Origin: Roridomyces roridus
Lineage: Eukaryota > Basidiomycota > Agaricomycetes > Agaricales > Mycenaceae
Reading direction: 5' to 3'
Assembly (NCBI GenBank): GCA_029378245.1
Contig: JARKIF010000009.1
Coordinates: 2,108,001-2,172,000, forward strand
DNA: 64,000 bases
Below are positions 11,973 to 23,886 of the stretch, in pieces (within the stretch, counting starts at the first letter, position 1; the number at the start of each line of letters is the position of its first letter). The position numbers and the translations under genes are program-made. Under the pieces are notes generated by a model that saw only the letters and a list, made by a program, of their open reading frames with translations, had not been told where the DNA came from and did no database searches.

Positions 11973-14900
11973 ATGGCCGGCCCTTCCAACCACCAGCGGC
12001 GCGAGTCGCTCGACACTAATGCCTCTGGCATTAGTTTAGGGATTTCTGCCATGAGTTTCTCGGGCTTCTCTCACAGGTAAGCTACATGCTCGGGATCGTC
12101 GTACGTGAGCCCTGACCTTCTTTACAGATTCCCAGTCCCGCCAGCCTCGATTCCCAATACTCCGGTGTCTGCCGTCTTTGGGCCGATTTCACCACTGATT
12201 CCACGTCCCAGTAATCTCTCTGCGACGGAAAGCACGGCTGCCCATTCTAGGGAGGAGTCACTCAGGAATATCGGACCGTATGACTGGCATGAAGGCGCGA
12301 GCAGCATCGACGTAGACGCTACTGAACACGCGCTGCTCTCTACCGCCTTCATAACTTCGCTGTTACGCGAAAATCCCGAGCATGGGATGCCTGGTCCGAG
12401 CCAGAGGAACTCTGTTGCTAGCAGTGGCTTCTCGGAGATGACATACCCGCCTGCAAGGATGCCCTCGAGTGTTATGCGGGTTCCCCCATCACAACGTCCA
12501 CAAGGGGCCCGACCCCCTCCCTCCTCATTTCAACCGATCCCCGAGTCACCCGCCCCCGTTTCTGACGACGACGATACGCTCTACTCCAACTCGGATCCGA
12601 TCATCCGACGAGCGAGTGTTTCCAGGCCACTGGGAGGGGCCCGTGCCGTTGGTGTTGCTTCCGGCACTCTGCGAACACTCAAGGCCGTGTCGGACGCTCC
12701 CTCTTATGGGATCAAGGAAGAGTTGGACCTTGAATACACTCCCCATGACAGTCTCCCATATTCCCCCGCTCTCCCGTCAACTGCTGGGACGCAGCGACGG
12801 TTTCTGCCCCAGACATCACCAGAAGTCCGGGAGTCGATGCATTCTGGGAAAAGCCGTGTTCCGTCCTTCATATCAACATCTAGTAGATCTCTTCGACGGA
12901 TGCTGCCCTGGAGAAAAAAGCCGTTACCGCCGGTGCCCAAAATCGCTCATATACCTGTCGCCGAGGAGGCCGCTTTCAAGCAAAAGGAGGAGGCGACTTC
13001 GCTTTCGCAGCTCCTTATTCGGTCTGATGCTTTGAGGACGGCGTTGGATACTGGGCAAAATCCGCACTACAGCTTCAATTCTGGGGTGCCGGTAGGGCTT
13101 GTGTCGCGGTTTGACGACGAGCAGAGTAACGTCCATCCGCTCGCGCCGTTCACGTTCGCACCGAACGGCGCGCCTGCACCCGAGTGGGCTATGGGTCCTT
13201 CTAGCCCGCAGATCAAGGCCAATAATAATTCGGCTAATGCGCGGGCGAAGAAACGACGGATATGGTTCATAATGGGCGTCTTTCTCCTCGTCGCACTTGC
13301 CGCTGTGGGCGCGGCGATTGGGGTTACGGTGCATAAGCGAGGCTCCAAGACGAGCGCGTCGTCTTGTAGTGGAAATCTGGCGGGCGTGGCATGTAACTTG
13401 GATGCTACATGCGTATGTACTTCACCGCTAGCCAACCGATGCGATGGCTTGGCACAGAATCTGGCTACCCTCACTCCCACCATGAATTCCCTCTTTGGCA
13501 CCAACTTTACAACCAACGACGTTTATCTATGGATCTGGACAGTGCAAGGCACCAGCACTGCCAAGAACTGCGCGTCTCAAGCGGTTCTGGTGGATGTTGG
13601 TGCAGCTGATTCCCTCGCTCCCTTCCCGAACCGGACACAGTGGGCCGAAGCTGCCCTCCTCTGGGACCTACAATCGTTGAACAATAGTGGCCTGCAAGAG
13701 TTTGTTGCCAATGCTCCCTGGAGCTCGCTCTCTGTCGACGGGCCGGTCAACGCTACCTCCTTTTCCACGGTTGCGTCCGGGTATCAATTCGACTTTGCGG
13801 CGCAGACTATTTCTGTGCCTTCCGTATCGTTTATTTCCGATGGCCAACCAACTTCAGATCAGGCTGCGCAAGTTGCGAGCACAGTGCCTCTGGATCGCAT
13901 GTACAGCTTTGCTTCCGGTATGTATTCTGTCTCAGCCTAGATTCGTACTGACTCTTTTTTGCAGCGGCAGCAACTCAGTACCAGGCTCAATTGCAGACTT
14001 TCTGGGTGACCAATCTGCAACGTTCAGCCAAACAGCTTCCTATTTTTATGAACTTTTTGCGCAGTGGGTGTTTACATCTTTCAGCTACGTTTGTTTTTTG
14101 ACACGTCTTGCAGGCGCTCCGATCATGATACCCTTTGATGTCGAGACATCTTCCGTTCGTTCATTATTAACATCGTCGACGGATTTTCCCGTCCCAATCG
14201 GGTGTTACCCAAACCTGACGGCGTCACAAATCCAACAAATCAGCGCGCTGGAAGGCGTGTTCGGTCTTTCACCTTTAACAGCAGCTCCATCTCAATTCAG
14301 CACGAGTTGTTTCCCAACTCGACCTATTTATGGTGTTTTGGATGTCCTGAGGCTGCGGCTTCCGTTCGCAGACTCGAGGACCAATGTGGCACGTCAGGCT
14401 GTCGCATTGAAGGCGGATGTCGGTCCCAGAGCCGTTGTTTACGGCGGTGAAGTGCTAAGTGCATATCCCGGGACGCCCAACATCTCGAGTGCGGGCATAT
14501 CTCTGGATCCCAACGCTTATGGCACTCTTGGCCACATGGACCACGTCGTTCTGCAATGGCTGAGTAGCATGCCAACTCTCGTCGCCAGTGCAGTTGCGGA
14601 CTTTGTCGTGTCCAACTCGACCGTTCCTCCGACTTCGTCTTCGGTCTTGTTTTCGACCACTATACCTGCACTGGAGGTGGCCGTCTTTGGTACACTTTCC
14701 AAGGCGGACCTCGACTTTGTGGCATCTGGTTTTGCCGACTCTGCTGGCGGTCTTGTTTTCGGCAACACCGACTTTGGGACTCCGCTACGGAATTGGGCTA
14801 TTCCGGCGGCAGGGAGCATACATTGGACTCAGCTGTCGAATGCGTCCGAGGTGGTTTATGATACGTCCTTTACGGATCCGACCTTTAATACCACTTGGGC

Positions 14901-14976
14901 GGCTGCCGCGGCTCCTACGGCATCGGTGTCCGACATTGTCAATTCTTTCATTGGAACGGGCAAATTCAGCCCGTAG
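11973..14976 (+). CDS. Single-pass membrane protein with large N-glycosylated ectodomain, unknown function
   Basis: Four exons; introns are 12077-12127, 13918-13964 and GTGGGTG...CTTGCAG near 14065-14114. The N-terminal ~380 residues are Ser/Pro-rich and disordered, with a basic cluster (RMLPWRKKPLPPVPK), and lack a signal peptide. One transmembrane helix follows (IWFIMGVFLLVALAAVGAAI), flanked by KKRR on the inner side, so the type II-like topology puts the C terminus outside. The ~600-residue C-terminal part starts with a Cys-rich patch (SCSGNLAGVACNLDATCVC) and carries several N-x-S/T sites (NFTTND, NRTQW, NNSG, NATS, NLTAS, NTTW). It resembles proteins I associate with mushroom genomes, but I recognise no named domain. 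Confidence 0.85.
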
Positions 14977-15149
14977 TTATGCATTCTTTTGTTTTGTTTC
15001 ATGGACGGATGGGAGGATTAGTAGTTACATATTGTTATTTGCTCAATGCTATCTAGGCTAGGATGTATCGAATACTTTTTGCATGCACCGGGGTTCCGCG
15101 GCGATGTGATACAGAGGTTTGTCAGCGAGACCTGCTTTCACTCGAACAT

Positions 15150-17998
15150 ATGCCCAAGGCTGCTACCGTCTCTGTGCTCTCCAACGGCGGCACGCGTCCC
15201 GCGCCCCATCTGAATCCGTTGAAGCGCAACCAAGTTCGTCGTCCATGTTCTGAGTTGACCTTAGTGATTCTCATTGAGATAGGCATGTCACCAGGTACGC
15301 CTTTCGATCACTATGGGCATGTTCATTTAGCTCTCTCTAGTGTCGGCGTCGGAAATTGGTGAGAGTTATTCTCTGCTGAAATGCGTGTCTAACTTGTATA
15401 GAAATGGTGCGCGTCGGACCAGATTCAAGGCGTTTATTCATCTTGGTTGCAGCGACGCGAAACGGCCGGCTTGCAGCACTTGTATTCGCTCTCATTCGCA
15501 TGCTGTGGCTCATGCCCAGCCTGGGACGCAGTTACCTCCGGCCCCCGAGTGTACATTCGACGATGGTATGCTGCTGCTTCCCAAATATTCAGTCATTTAC
15601 ACCACCTCCAGTTGTTGATATGCCCGTGGAGGTTGCAGATTCTTCAAAATCCCGCTACGAGAAACTGGAGAGTCGAATTCGTACGTCCCAGCTCAAGACC
15701 TGCTAGATTGATTCTCATTGGCGCAGATGAATTAGAGGCCCTGCTTCACGACAAAAGTTCACCTTCGTCGAGTTCCACCCCGTCCCTGGCCCAACCCACA
15801 GCGTCCCATTTCATGGGAAACGATCTCGACTTGCTGACCACAAGCCTCACTGAATCACCTCCCTTGGACTTTATCTCCCCAGCCGTTCTCGGCACTCCGG
15901 GGGGCTCGCCGCGTTCTGCAACGGGCCTTGAAATGGTCTGGCCTCATTATCCACCTGGTCTACCCAACGCGGAACTACTCCGGCACCTTGTCGAAGTGTT
16001 CTTCGTCTTCCACCCACACGCGAACCGTGTCCTCCACTACCCCAGCTTCATGGCATCGTTGACCCTCTCGCCCAGCCATCCCAAATTCCCTGCTACCCCG
16101 ATTCTGCATGCCATTTGTGCGATTGGATCCTTGTACACGGCTGCCGTCAGCTCTCCGCCGTTGCCTAACTTCGCAGAGGTGGAAGCCGATGAGATATTCA
16201 CTTCTCGGTACTTTTTGCTTTTCTATCTCGGCATCCAATGAACCTTTAAATCAGAAATCGCGCCAAAGAAACGAGACCCGACTCTTTTGCTGAAGAACAG
16301 GCCAAGTATGCGAGAGATACGGCAGATATTTTGGAATCTCTCGGTGATCGTCTGTTTGAGACCCTTCAAGGCACGTTAGTTGTGTAACGCAGGATTCCTG
16401 TTGACATTACCACCTCTAGCTCGCACCATCCTCTCGTGGTTTTATTGGTCTCACTCCAGGTACGTGCCTTTCAAAATCATTACCATTTCGCTCAACGGGT
16501 CCACAGATGGCTCGAGGTGTTTCTGAGCTCTTCCCACTGTCTTCGAGTAGCCGTTCCACTTGGTTTAAATGTGTGCCCTCCCTGTGAGCAGTCACCTATC
16601 ATGTTTGACTGCCAACTCAAGCAAGTCTAGTCCATTCGATCACCCATTCAGTACGACCTGCTTCCATAATTTCGCCTGCACATACCGTTATCGAAGACGA
16701 AACGAGGCGAAACCTATTCTGGTTGGCGTACTGCGCGGAACGCATGCATGGCGCCAGCAACGGGTGGGCTCAGTCTTTGGATGACCAGGACATTTCACAG
16801 CTGCTTCCCGTCCGAGGGGATCAATTTGAGCAAGGTGTCCTGGTCACCCCTCCCGACAGGCAGTGGGCTCATACTCGGGACCTGCTTCTAACACATCCCG
16901 ATAAACAAACGGACTCGTTCGTGTTGTATGTCAAGGCCGTCATGATGATTTGTACGCAATACAAAATCTCTTTTCTATCTCTTGAACTCTTTTAGCGAAA
17001 ATCAAGACTTTCAATCTACGCTTTCGGTCAAGACACTTTTTCGGAGATGCTGCTGTAATGGCGCCTCACAACGACCGTGGCAACCCTCTGGATCCTAGTA
17101 TAGACCCAAGGTGCGCCTTTTTAGTCAAAGCCGGCCTGGATTGACGCTGTCAAGGGGTTCGCCTGCTTTCACGGAACTGGATGACATCGCAAACTCATTC
17201 CGTGCATCTTTTCCCGCTCACCTCCGTGATCCTATCGTGGCCAACGTTGTAGATCAGCATCTGTAATTCGATGTTCATGATGTCGTTCCGCAAAGCTGAT
17301 GCTCTTTTGCAGTTATGCCTCCTGCTTGATGTCTCACGTGTACTGTTCCTGGTATTTCTTTCGAAGTATCTCACTCATTCGGTTTTCCAGAGCGATGATT
17401 CTATTGCACGACCCCCACGCGAATGTTCGACGGTCTGGGTGTATATCTGCCCTGAAGATTCTGACGGCTGCTCGGTCCGTGCTCGATCTCGCATACGAAG
17501 TTTGCAATACAACCTTCGATGTGACTTTGCTTGATCCTCTCTGCTCTGTGCGTGAATCCGCTTTGTTGAGCGTCTACTAATAGATTTGCAGTACTGTTGG
17601 TTCATTTCTGGGCGAGTGTTGGTCCGCTTCTTGCAAGCCGCACTTGATGGGAACACGACGGAGCAAATCGCCACTCTACGCGCCGAAACCGATTTCCTCA
17701 AGTGAGTGAGATGGTCTTGTGCAATCACTGTTTCCGACAAGCCTTCGGTAGGAGTGCGATTGCCAAAATCGGGCAGCGGATCCCGCTGGCTTTCAGGTAC
17801 GCCAAAATGCTGGACGACCTCATTTTCAAGCGCTGCGGGGAGTCACAGCAGCGCAATGCTGTCCAGCTTAGTTTTCCTCGCACCTTGGATTATGAGCTGG
17901 CGGTCAGCATTCGGGAGACTGCCAGTATGGACGGCAATATGGTGACCCTCCACGAGTCGCTCGGACACCAGGGTACTGTGGGATATTCGGTACTATGA
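15150..17998 (+). CDS. Zn(II)2Cys6 fungal transcription factor
   Basis: Gal4-type regulator with the fungal-specific middle domain. Exon 1 (15150-15233) ends ...PLKRNQ. The DNA-binding cluster is then spread over exons of 12 nt (15283-15294, ACHQ), 18 nt (15341-15358, CRRRKL) and 5 nt (15402-15406), then exon 15453 onward: DAKRPACSTC...C, giving C-x2-C-x6-C-x5-C-x2-C-x22-C. A short coiled coil follows (LESRIHELEALL). The regulatory domain shows VFFVFHPHANRVLHYPSFM, ILHAICAIGSLYTAA, ILSWFYWSHSRWLEVFLSSS, LRVAVPLGLN, ETRRNLFWLAYCAERMHGAS and AMILLHDPHANVRRSGCISA. About 14 introns, one with a GC donor (16371-16419). It ends ...GTVGYSVL at 17998. The target pathway cannot be inferred. Confidence 0.88.
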
Positions 17999-18395
17999 GG
18001 TCTTGTATATGGGGTTTGCGATTGTAGCATTTACTTGTACTATATTGTTTACACCTTTGGCTCGATACAGCCTCTCTCGTAACTGTTGCGTGAAGATATT
18101 CTTTTGGCACAGATCATACACTTGTTGTCCTCGAAGATCAGCAAGTGGCTCATACACCAAGGCGTCTCGTTCATCGTCTTGTATGGCTATCTCAAGAGGT
18201 CCATGTGAACGCGACGTCATCAACGGCCTCCAGGTGCATGTCGACAACGCTATTTGTTTTCGACCCAACCCATTGGAAGCGAACTAGCAGCGTAGAAAAC
18301 AATGCCTGCGTAGCAGGTGCTGAATAAACTTCGCGCCCGCGCCACCAAGCGTTAAAAATCGGCGGACACACAACTTCTCGAACCCTTCCCCCCTC
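17999..18395. other. Intergenic spacer
   Basis: About 400 bp between the Zn2Cys6 gene and the BTB gene. No open frame shows conserved motifs on either strand. The last 60 bp are pyrimidine-rich before the ATG at 18396, as is common for fungal promoters. No repeat or TIR was found. Confidence 0.5.
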
Positions 18396-19373
18396 ATGAG
18401 TCAATCAGATCTTGCACCGAGTCCCTTCTCTGCTGCCTCCTCCGTCGGAGTCGTCCCCGCAGATCTCATCCTCCGGTCATCCGATGGCGTGGATTTCTAT
18501 GTCCACAAATATGTGATCGTCAAAGCGTCGACCGACGCTTTCAAAGACGCAAGCTGTCCAGTAACCCACCCTTCCAAAGACGTCAACGGGTTTTTGCAAA
18601 CGGTCCCGATCGTATGCGTAAAAGACCCGAGAGATGTGGTGTATCGGCTCCTCTTGCTCTCCTACGAGGCACCTATTGAAGGGTATCCTGTCGACATGCT
18701 GCAAGGCGTTCATGTGATATATCGCGTCGCCTACGGCTACAACATGTTCGGCATTTGCGCCAAGCTACGGGCTATCATGCATGCAAGGATGGCGGCGGAG
18801 CCCTTGCGCGTGTTCGCCATAGCATGTAACCTTGCTCTCGCACAGACTGTCAAGTTCGCGTCTTTAGAAACCTTGAAAGACCCGGACCAGCTGTGTTCTG
18901 GTGAATACGACGCCGAGGAATACGCTTGGGTCACTGGTTCAAAGGTCTTGTCCTTGATCCGGTTCCGTGTCCGCTGCAGCGAAGTGGCGGGTACGGCAGT
19001 GGACAAGCAGAGAAAAGGCATCACGGAACTGGAATCGGATGAGGCGCTAGCCGCTGGTGGACTATGCTGGTGGTCGGCGACAGGTCATGCGAGAGGATGT
19101 GGGGGTTGGATGGAGGGAAGCAAAACCAAGGTTTGGAACCCGGCTCCTTGGTTCCAAGACCATATGGCCCGTTTCCACAAGGCTGTTGTGGACTTGCCTG
19201 GCGGCGAGACCGCGGCAGAAGCTGTAACCAATATCGACAAAACCCTCCTGCATCTCGCCCGCTGCGGCAGGTGTGCATCGGAAGGACCGAAACAGCTCCG
19301 TGGCCTAGCAGCCAGGTTGAAGAACGACATAGACTCTCAGATTGAAGTTACTGCGAATGGCTGGCCTTTTTGA
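18396..19373 (+). CDS. BTB/POZ-domain protein, intronless
   Basis: 325 residues in one exon. The BTB fold covers roughly residues 20-130: PADLILRSSDGVDFYVHKYV (the D-h-h-h...VHKxVL signature), ASTDAFKDASCP, then VPIVCVKDPRDVVYRLLLLS and the helical MLQGVHVIYRVAYGYNMFGI. The rest (CSGEYDAEEYAWVTGSKVLS onward) is helical, with a Cys-containing C-terminal segment (LLHLARCGRCASEGPKQL). In mushrooms such short BTB proteins are a large family of unknown partners; Cullin-3 adaptor activity is possible but not shown. Start ATG 18396 is the first in frame after pyrimidine-rich DNA. Confidence 0.85.
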   Translation: MSQSDLAPSPFSAASSVGVVPADLILRSSDGVDFYVHKYVIVKASTDAFKDASCPVTHPSKDVNGFLQTVPIVCVKDPRDVVYRLLLLSYEAPIEGYPVDMLQGVHVIYRVAYGYNMFGICAKLRAIMHARMAAEPLRVFAIACNLALAQTVKFASLETLKDPDQLCSGEYDAEEYAWVTGSKVLSLIRFRVRCSEVAGTAVDKQRKGITELESDEALAAGGLCWWSATGHARGCGGWMEGSKTKVWNPAPWFQDHMARFHKAVVDLPGGETAAEAVTNIDKTLLHLARCGRCASEGPKQLRGLAARLKNDIDSQIEVTANGWPF

Positions 19374-19488
19374 AAAATTGGTATCGTTTATAGATTGTAG
19401 AAAATACGCTGTCCGCTGAGAATTGGACGGATGTGGTCGAGAACAAGCCTACTATGATGTTTACAACTGTTGTCCTCGAAAAATCACC

Positions 19489-20761
19489 ATGGCTGCTCCG
19501 TCGATGGCTGCCGCCCTTGCGGCGAGCCTTCCCGCCCCCGTCGCTGCCCCGACTCCCGTAGCACCCACCTATGAAGCCATTCCGGCGTCCATGTCCAAGG
19601 TCATTGATATCGAGGCCGAAATTCCGTTGCAAGTAGTACAGCTGGATGGTCTTGTCAGTCTTGCAAAATTCATGCGGTGTCGTCCGTCTCATGAGGCCTC
19701 CAGGTTGTTACCAAAATCCTCAAACACACGCGGGAGGCTCCTTCCTCCACGGTTCATGGGCTGTTACTAGGCCTTGACCTCGATGGAACTCTTGAAGTCT
19801 CGAATTCGTTCGCATTGCCGCACCATGTTAGCGACGAGGACGAAAAGTCGGTAAAGTCCAGCGGTATGCGCCTTGTACCTGGTATTTTCGCGAGTTTTAA
19901 CTTTGACAGCACGGTACCAGTCGTCCATGCTGCGTTCTCTGAGGGAGGTGCACACAGACGATGGTGTCGTTGGGTTCTATCAAGCCACCAGCCTGGGCGC
20001 TTTCTTCAACCAATCTCTGGTAGAGATCCAAGCTTTGCACCAGGAGAAGCTGAGACACGGCGGGATCGTGGTCGTTCATGGTGCGCTTCATCAATAAATC
20101 TCCGCCAGTTGTTCACACCATTCCAGATCTTTCATTGACTTCACGTGGAAATGCGTCTTTCCGCGCGTTCCGCCTGACGCCGTCGTTTTTGGATGCATTC
20201 AAAAAGTCCAATTTCAGTACCACCAGCCTCGTCAGCCATCGCCTTACATTCGCCTCCATCCTGGAAGAGATTCCTCTTCAAATTCGCACCAACCCGCTGT
20301 TAGGGTCGTTCCTGGACACCCTCACAAAGTCGACACCTTCCCTCCTCCCTGACGCCACCCCCGAAACGGCGGCCGTTTCAGTCATTCCTCCTTCCTTCTC
20401 TGCCCTTGACCTCGGGACTACGGGACTCACGAGAAATCTCGAGCAAGTCATCGAGGCCATCGACAATTATCGCACGGAGGAGGGCAACCTCGCGTACCTG
20501 TCACGTCAAATAGCTCGTGAACGAGCTCGCGCAGACAATTACGTTGCGAAACGCAAGGAGGAAAATCTGGCACGGGTTGCGCAGGATCTCGCCCCGCTTC
20601 CAGAGGAGGACGTGGCTCGGTTATTCAAAATTCCAGCGGAACCGAGTCGGTTGGAGAGTATGTTGCTGCTCGGACAGATTGATGCTTATGGGAAGAGTCT
20701 CGAGGGCACTGCGAGCAGTGGTCTAGTCAAAATGTACTCTGTCAAGGCGGCCAGCACGTGA
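19489..20761 (+). CDS. eIF3h (translation initiation factor 3 subunit h)
   Basis: MPN-domain subunit of the larger eIF3 of metazoa and filamentous fungi, absent from budding yeast. Four exons. After an Ala/Pro-rich start come VVTKILKHTREAPSSTVHGL and LLGLDLDGTLEVSNSFALP, then SSMLRSLREVHTDDGVVGFY, QATSLGAFFNQSLVEIQ and GGIVVVHD. The metal-binding H-x-H of active JAMM proteases is replaced by YQATSLG, so the domain is a non-catalytic MPN, as expected for eIF3h. The C-terminal half (LGTTGLTRNLEQVIEAIDNY, YLSRQIARERARADNYVAKR) is helical. It lies 17 kb from the eIF3b gene, the two transcribed in opposite directions. Confidence 0.92.
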
Positions 20762-21411
20762 ATATATTTTTCGTGCATTTCATCTGTTCAAGCCGTTCTA
20801 CCAAGCGTGTTTTTCGTCGGTGTCTCACGTATTGGGGAATTCACGACTCAAAAAGCTCATGCGTTATTGAAGGAAATCATTAGAGTTCATTCAATGCAAA
20901 ATTCAAATGCTACCGACTAGACTGACCACCAACGGAAACGATCTGTAAGGCGAGGCATCAGCAACGACGAATCATTACTGAGTGGGCTAGCGCGAGAAGA
21001 GGTCGAGCACGCCGTATGCAGCGATGGGAGCCACCCAAAGCGCCGTACGTGTGGGCATAGGCTGGCGTCTGATTTATAGGTGCATTCACGTTGGCGAGCC
21101 CCCACCGTCTTGGTGCAGACCCCGCGTGCACCACTCGACTCTTTCTCGCTTGCCTCGACCCAAGTGAAGAAGAGAGCCAACCCACCTGATGAAAAGATCG
21201 CTTGAAGGTCTTGGGCGAGGTAGAGGAAGAGGGAAGATGGTGGTAGGAGAGAAAGAGGCGTTGGTGTTGTCAGCCACCGAGTCACCGCTTAATGTAGTGC
21301 ACGCTATTTGTATCTCTTTACCTCAGGTGATCGTTCTCTCCTTTGATCTCTTTTTCCTTGGGTCCGAGCCGACCAAAAAATTCATGATTTCGACGACGAC
21401 TCGTTGAGCCC
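20762..21411 (-). pseudogene. Intergenic spacer with a possible gene remnant (related to 38.8 kb)
   Basis: On the minus strand, RTALWVAPIAAYGVLDLFSR then stop is readable near 21050-20993, and ATG at 21277 opens MADNTNASFSPTTIFPLPLP, but no single frame or obvious splice joins them. The motif's DNA (21003-21045) closely matches 38816-38857, where the reading is PWVVLIAAYGVLEFST then stop. Upstream, LALFFTWVEA here parallels LALFNFFPWVGV there. Both look like 3' ends of a small hydrophobic-protein gene family, degraded or multi-exon. Identity unknown. The remaining ~230 bp on the left hold nothing I recognise. Confidence 0.35.
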
Positions 21412-23605
21412 ATGGCCATAGAGCATCCCCGAATCCTGCTCGTCGACTCCTACGACTCCTTCACGCTCAAGTTTGTCGAAAATTAGCACGGCAACCTTGT
21501 GTTCCTAACACTATCGCAGCCTAGCCTCACTACTCAAGCAATCTATTCCCAACTGCATAATCTACATCATCAAGAACGATGCCTTCACTATTGCTCAACT
21601 CCTCCCATTTCTACCCGCTTTCTCCGCCGTCATTGTAGGCCCAGGACCAGGGTCTCCTGAGAACGACCGCGATGTTGGACTTATCAAGGATTTATGGAAC
21701 CTCGGAGAGCATTCAGTGCTCCCTATGTTTGGCGTCTGCCTCGGCCTTCAAAGTCTCTGCGTCGCACATGGCGCCGAATTGAAACGACTAGACGTCGTGA
21801 AGCACGGTCAAATTTCCCGTGTTCAACACACTGGGACTTTTCTCTTTCAGGGGGTCGGGACGGTGCGGGCTGTGCGCTACCACTCACTCCATGTGGTCCT
21901 CCGGCAGGGAGGATGCATCGAGCAACTTGCCTGGGTCGATGATGGAGCAGAAAACGGACATGTGGTGATGGCTGTTCGGCATACCTCCAAGCCTTTTTGG
22001 GCCGTGCAGTATCATCCTGAATCCGTTTGTACGCGAGGAGGCGGGGTGGAAGTGATCCAGAATTTCTGGCAACTTGCTCAAGATTGGGCAAGAAAAGTCC
22101 AGCCACGCACCACTCCTTGGAACAGCTCTCTTCAGGAAATGTTTGGGGACCCATGGCCTTCCTTTCTTCGTGCTCGCCCACGTATGCCCATATCGCAGTT
22201 TCCTGGCGTGACTACCGCCGTTCTCGATCTCCCTCACATCACGGTGGCAGCCGTTTGCGAGTTGTTCGGTGTCTGCAACGAAGAACGTCCCTTCGTTTGT
22301 CTCGACTCTGCCGCTCAACCAGGCCGCTTCTCCATCGTTGGCTCCTTGATGCCAGAGTCCCTCCAGATCACCCATTTCGTTGGCGACAATTCTGTCAGTC
22401 TTACACGCGGTCGACATACGTCCCAAGAAATACTCGGTGACCGCGACATCTGGACTTGGCTCTCAGATTTCATGGCCAGCCGGAGAGTCCACGAGGGTCA
22501 TCCTGATATACCGTTCTGGGGCGGGCTCATTGGGTTGCTCAGCTACGAGATGGGTGCACATTCCTTGTGTACAGTGAAGGGCAAACGGTGTCACCCGGAC
22601 GTCAATTTTGTCTTTGTGGAGCGTTCAGTGGTCATCGACTCTGCCACTGGCCGTGTATTCGTCCAGTCTCTGATTCCCAATGACCACTGGATCGCGGAGA
22701 CCACAAAGGCCGTATCCGGACTGAATAGCCAGCCAATGCGACCCGGTCTTCCCACAGGCAAGGCAAACATCACACTGCCAAACAAGGACCGTTACCTCTG
22801 CCGAATCAATGCAGCCAAGGAGTACATATCCGCTGGGGATTCTTACGAGCTTTGTTTGACCGCTCGCACCACCGTGTCTCTGCCCAAGTCCACATCGTGG
22901 CGCCGTTATCAAGCCCTCCGGTCAAAGAATCCTGCTCCATATTCCGCGTACCTTCGACTCCATCCCACCACGCTTCTATCTTCTTCCCCGGAGCGTTTCC
23001 TATCGACCTCGCGTCCTCCAGACTCTGTCTTCCACTTGCGTCCTATCAAAGGCACCGTGCGCAAGGCTCCTGGAGTCACGCGTGCAGTAGCTGAAGAAGC
23101 GCTGGCAGGAAGTGTCAAGGAAGTAGCAGAGAACTTGATGATTGTCGATCTCATACGCCATGATCTGCATACGATCGTCGGAGAAGATGTCGAGGTCAAA
23201 CAGTTTTGCGTTGTGGAGGAGTATGAAACGGTGTGGCAGCTTGTGAGCGTGATTGAGGGTCGGCCGTCGGTCCAAGACGGTCTATTGGGTTGGGAGATGT
23301 TGAGGAGCAGTTTGCCTCCTGGGAGCATGACTGGAGCACCCAAGAAACGAAGCGTCGAAATTCTACAGACATTGGAAGACGACGAGCGAGGGATTTATTC
23401 CGGCGTGTTTGGGTATTGGTGTGTCGGCATGGGCTCTGATTGGTCTGTCACCATTCGTAGCTGCTTCAAGCTCGACGACGACTCGTCGGACTCGGAAACA
23501 TGGGAGATGGGCGCCGGCGGGGCGATCACGGCGCTGTCTGACGCCGAGGCAGAGTGGGAGGAGATGGTTGTCAAGCTCAACAGCGTCGTCGGCGCGTTCA
23601 CTTAG
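21412..23605 (+). CDS. ABZ1: Bifunctional para-aminobenzoate (aminodeoxychorismate) synthase
   Basis: Makes 4-amino-4-deoxychorismate from chorismate and glutamine for folate synthesis. One intron (21471-21519) lies after MAIEHPRILLVDSYDSFTLN. The N-terminal glutamine amidotransferase shows VIVGPGPGSPENDRDVGL, the nucleophile in MFGVCLGLQSLC and the His-Glu of QYHPESV. The C-terminal chorismate-binding domain shows YISAGDSYELCLTARTTV, SSSPERFLS, FHLRPIKGTVRKAP, ENLMIVDLIRHDL, EYETVWQLVSVIEG, LPPGSMTGAPKKRSVEILQ and RGIYSGVFGYW. PIKGT carries the Lys characteristic of aminodeoxychorismate synthases where anthranilate synthases have PIAGT, which fixes the function. Fusion of the two halves is normal for fungi. 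Confidence 0.95.
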
Positions 23606-23886
23606 AATAGAGTATCTTTATTTCTTGGGATCTCAACGATCCGGGTGCATGTAGCATAGCACGACTGTAGCAATAGAATTCAACTTCAAGTGGTTTCCGA
23701 ATTGGGATTTGATCGAGTTGTGCTCTTGTGCTTGACCATGATCTTGCCTTCTCCCAGGTGCGCGCCAGCCTCTAGTCTCCAAGCGCGCCCCCGACGTCCT
23801 CCAGTGAAACCAATCCGCCCAACACGTTCCTTCCTTTAGAATTTCAGGATTCCAAGACATACGATGGCCCTTCATCTCCGAACCCA

